Position numbers and translations under genes: made by a program. Positions 4,500-5,744 of a stretch of 5,744 nt of DNA are shown here, one piece after another; position 1 is the first letter of the stretch, and the number at the start of each line of letters is the position of its first letter. The notes below the pieces were generated by a model. It saw only the letters and a list, made by a program, of their open reading frames with translations. It had not been told where the DNA came from and did not search any database. Origin of the DNA: CAZESH01 sp964514665 (lineage in GTDB: Bacteria; Bacillota; Bacilli; Paenibacillales; KCTC-25726); contig CAZESH010000279.1 in NCBI GenBank assembly GCA_964514665.1, forward strand, positions 1-5,744, in the 5' to 3' direction.

Positions 4500-5744
4500 T
4501 CAGCGGAGTGCGCTATCCAATTCGCGGTACAATGACGAGTAGAGCTTCTGTTCGGGAACGGTGCGAACGGCCGTCGCCACATATGCTTTTGCCTGTTCAT
4601 AGGCATTGCGGTCATGCGTTTGATTGCCGAGCGCAACGTACGTCTTGGCCAGCTCGTAATCGACGGAGGACGCCCAGGGCAGCATTTCATCCGAGCGGCG
4701 CAAGGCCGTGATCGATGCCTGCAGTTCTCCCCGCGTGCGCTCAGCTATACCGGCCTGCTTGAGCTGATAGGCCGCGGAAAGCCACAGCTGAAATATCCCG
4801 ACAGCCAACACGGTCAATGCCAGCGCTGCGGCAGTCAGCCGATTTCGCGAGCCGCTTCTGCCTCTGCTTACCTGTGCAGCATTGCTGCTTTGTTGAAAAG
4901 GAATGGACAGCAAAACGATAAGCAAGCCAAAAATGAGCGGGAAGCTGAGATCAATGTCAAAGCCGGCATGCAGGACGATCACCGCAGGCAGCGGCAGCAA
5001 AGCATGCTTCCAGCTGCCGGGGAGATTCATTTGTCGCGAGCGGGCCATAAACAAGGCGATTAAGACCAGAACCGGCAGAAGAGCCGGCAGTCCCGCGTCG
5101 AGCAGCAGCTGCATGTAATGATTATGTACAAACCTTACATAATACGCTTGCGATTTGGGCAGAACGACATTCCATCCCCCGCCGCCGAAGCCGTGGAGCC
5201 AGTGCCCCGTCATCGCCCGCAAGCCGTCCTGCCAATAAGCGAGACGAAGGCGGAACTCGGACGCTTTCGGTCCGATGCTTTGTATCCGGTGCAGAAAGAA
5301 GAGACTGTCCCGATTGATCAGCATGGCGGCTGCCAATGTGATTGCCGGCACGGATAAAATGTAGGCGAATCCTTTAAAGCTGTAACGCACCTTGATTCGG
5401 ACAAACAGCCAAATCATGCCGAGTACCCCCAGTACCCATACCGTTCGCGAAAAAGTCAGCCATAGACCGGTGGCATGAATGGCAAACAGCAAAAGCTCGC
5501 CCCGCTTTCTTTCCCGTATATAGCGCAGAGCGGAAATCATCATCGCAACCAGCAAAAAAATGGCCAGCGCATTTGCATAATAAAAGGTCGATTCCAGCCG
5601 GCCGTTGCGAAACATTCCGAAGCCTGCACCGATTATCACCAGAACTGCCCCTACCCATGTCCAGTGGCGCAGGAATTTCTGCATCTGTTCATCCGTCAAC
5701 TGGGAGGCAAGGATCGCCATGGGGAAAATGGAAGCCGTCCGGAA
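4500..5744 (-). CDS. O-antigen ligase / polymerase (Wzy_C family) membrane protein, N-terminus outside window
   Basis: The frame is open to the window edge. The ATG at 5720 has no ribosome binding site and is preceded by eight open codons, so the true start lies outside; residue numbers here count from that Met. Several membrane helices are visible (about 22-38, 45-66, 76-109, 115-135, 211-226, 238-275, 295-318). Family marks are RLESTFYYANALA at 41-53, TFSR at 89-92, a Wzy_C core with R158, W163, a Gly-rich GFGGGGW at 177-183 and H199-N200 in FVHNHYMQLL, and HAGFDIDLSFP at 251-261. Wzy_C enzymes join a lipid-linked glycan to another glycan or a protein on the outer membrane face; in Paenibacillus alvei such a protein (WsfB) is proposed to glycosylate the S-layer. 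The last 85 residues form soluble TPR-like helices. The SLH gene lies 64 bases downstream with no terminator between. Confidence 0.88.
   Translation of the reverse strand, partial: FRTASIFPMAILASQLTDEQMQKFLRHWTWVGAVLVIIGAGFGMFRNGRLESTFYYANALAIFLLVAMMISALRYIRERKRGELLLFAIHATGLWLTFSRTVWVLGVLGMIWLFVRIKVRYSFKGFAYILSVPAITLAAAMLINRDSLFFLHRIQSIGPKASEFRLRLAYWQDGLRAMTGHWLHGFGGGGWNVVLPKSQAYYVRFVHNHYMQLLLDAGLPALLPVLVLIALFMARSRQMNLPGSWKHALLPLPAVIVLHAGFDIDLSFPLIFGLLIVLLSIPFQQSSNAAQVSRGRSGSRNRLTAAALALTVLAVGIFQLWLSAAYQLKQAGIAERTRGELQASITALRRSDEMLPWASSVDYELAKTYVALGNQTHDRNAYEQAKAYVATAVRTVPEQKLYSSLYRELDSALR

Noticed and set aside
4469..4690. Minus-strand 73-codon frame overlapping the end of the ligase gene
   Set aside because: It is an alternate-frame shadow of the Wzy_C gene, Arg/Pro-rich, with no ribosome binding site.

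Overview
The window looks like chromosomal DNA of a spore-former of the Paenibacillaceae (Paenibacillus or a close relative). The grounds are a large cell-wall protein ending in three SLH domains, a YckD-type DUF2680 protein, a DUF4363-like protein, strong AGGAGG-type ribosome binding sites, GTG and TTG starts, and mid-range G+C. No rRNA, tRNA, CRISPR array, insertion sequence or phage gene is visible. All clear genes but one lie on the minus strand, so the window reads biologically from right to left.

Right part (5744 to 2277, minus). A Wzy_C / O-antigen-ligase-type membrane protein enters from outside the window and ends at 4500. After 64 bases comes a 700-residue secreted SLH-domain protein (4435-2333), closed by a textbook intrinsic terminator at 2277-2313. 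A glycan ligase or polymerase beside an SLH protein fits cell-surface (S-layer or secondary wall polymer) assembly. The SLH protein has a Ser/Thr/Pro-rich linker that could be glycosylated, but this is inference.

Middle part (2189 to 1347, minus). Two small exported proteins form a probable two-gene unit: a DUF4363-like helical protein (2189-1836, TTG start) and a DUF2680/YckD-like protein with a histidine-rich tail (1769-1389). A long-stem intrinsic terminator directly follows the second stop codon.

Left part. A TerC/YjbE-family membrane protein (1285-588, minus) starts at GTG behind a good ribosome binding site, but its reading frame is broken at a run of seven A next to three tandem AATC units. 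A -1 shift there joins two TerC-like halves into about 232 residues. Its end overlaps by 10 bases, tail to tail, a 38-residue single-pass membrane microprotein on the plus strand (481-597). Divergent from that is a 67-residue orphan WYL-domain protein (384-181, minus) with a very good sigma-A promoter. At the left edge a further minus-strand gene may begin (70 to beyond 1), with weak support.

The most interesting items are the broken or recoded TerC gene beside two short repeats, the His-tailed DUF2680 protein next to a TerC-type putative metal transporter, the stand-alone WYL protein, and the unrecognised N-terminal 270 residues of the SLH protein. I see ordinary accessory surface and metal/stress genes rather than a clearly new multi-gene system.
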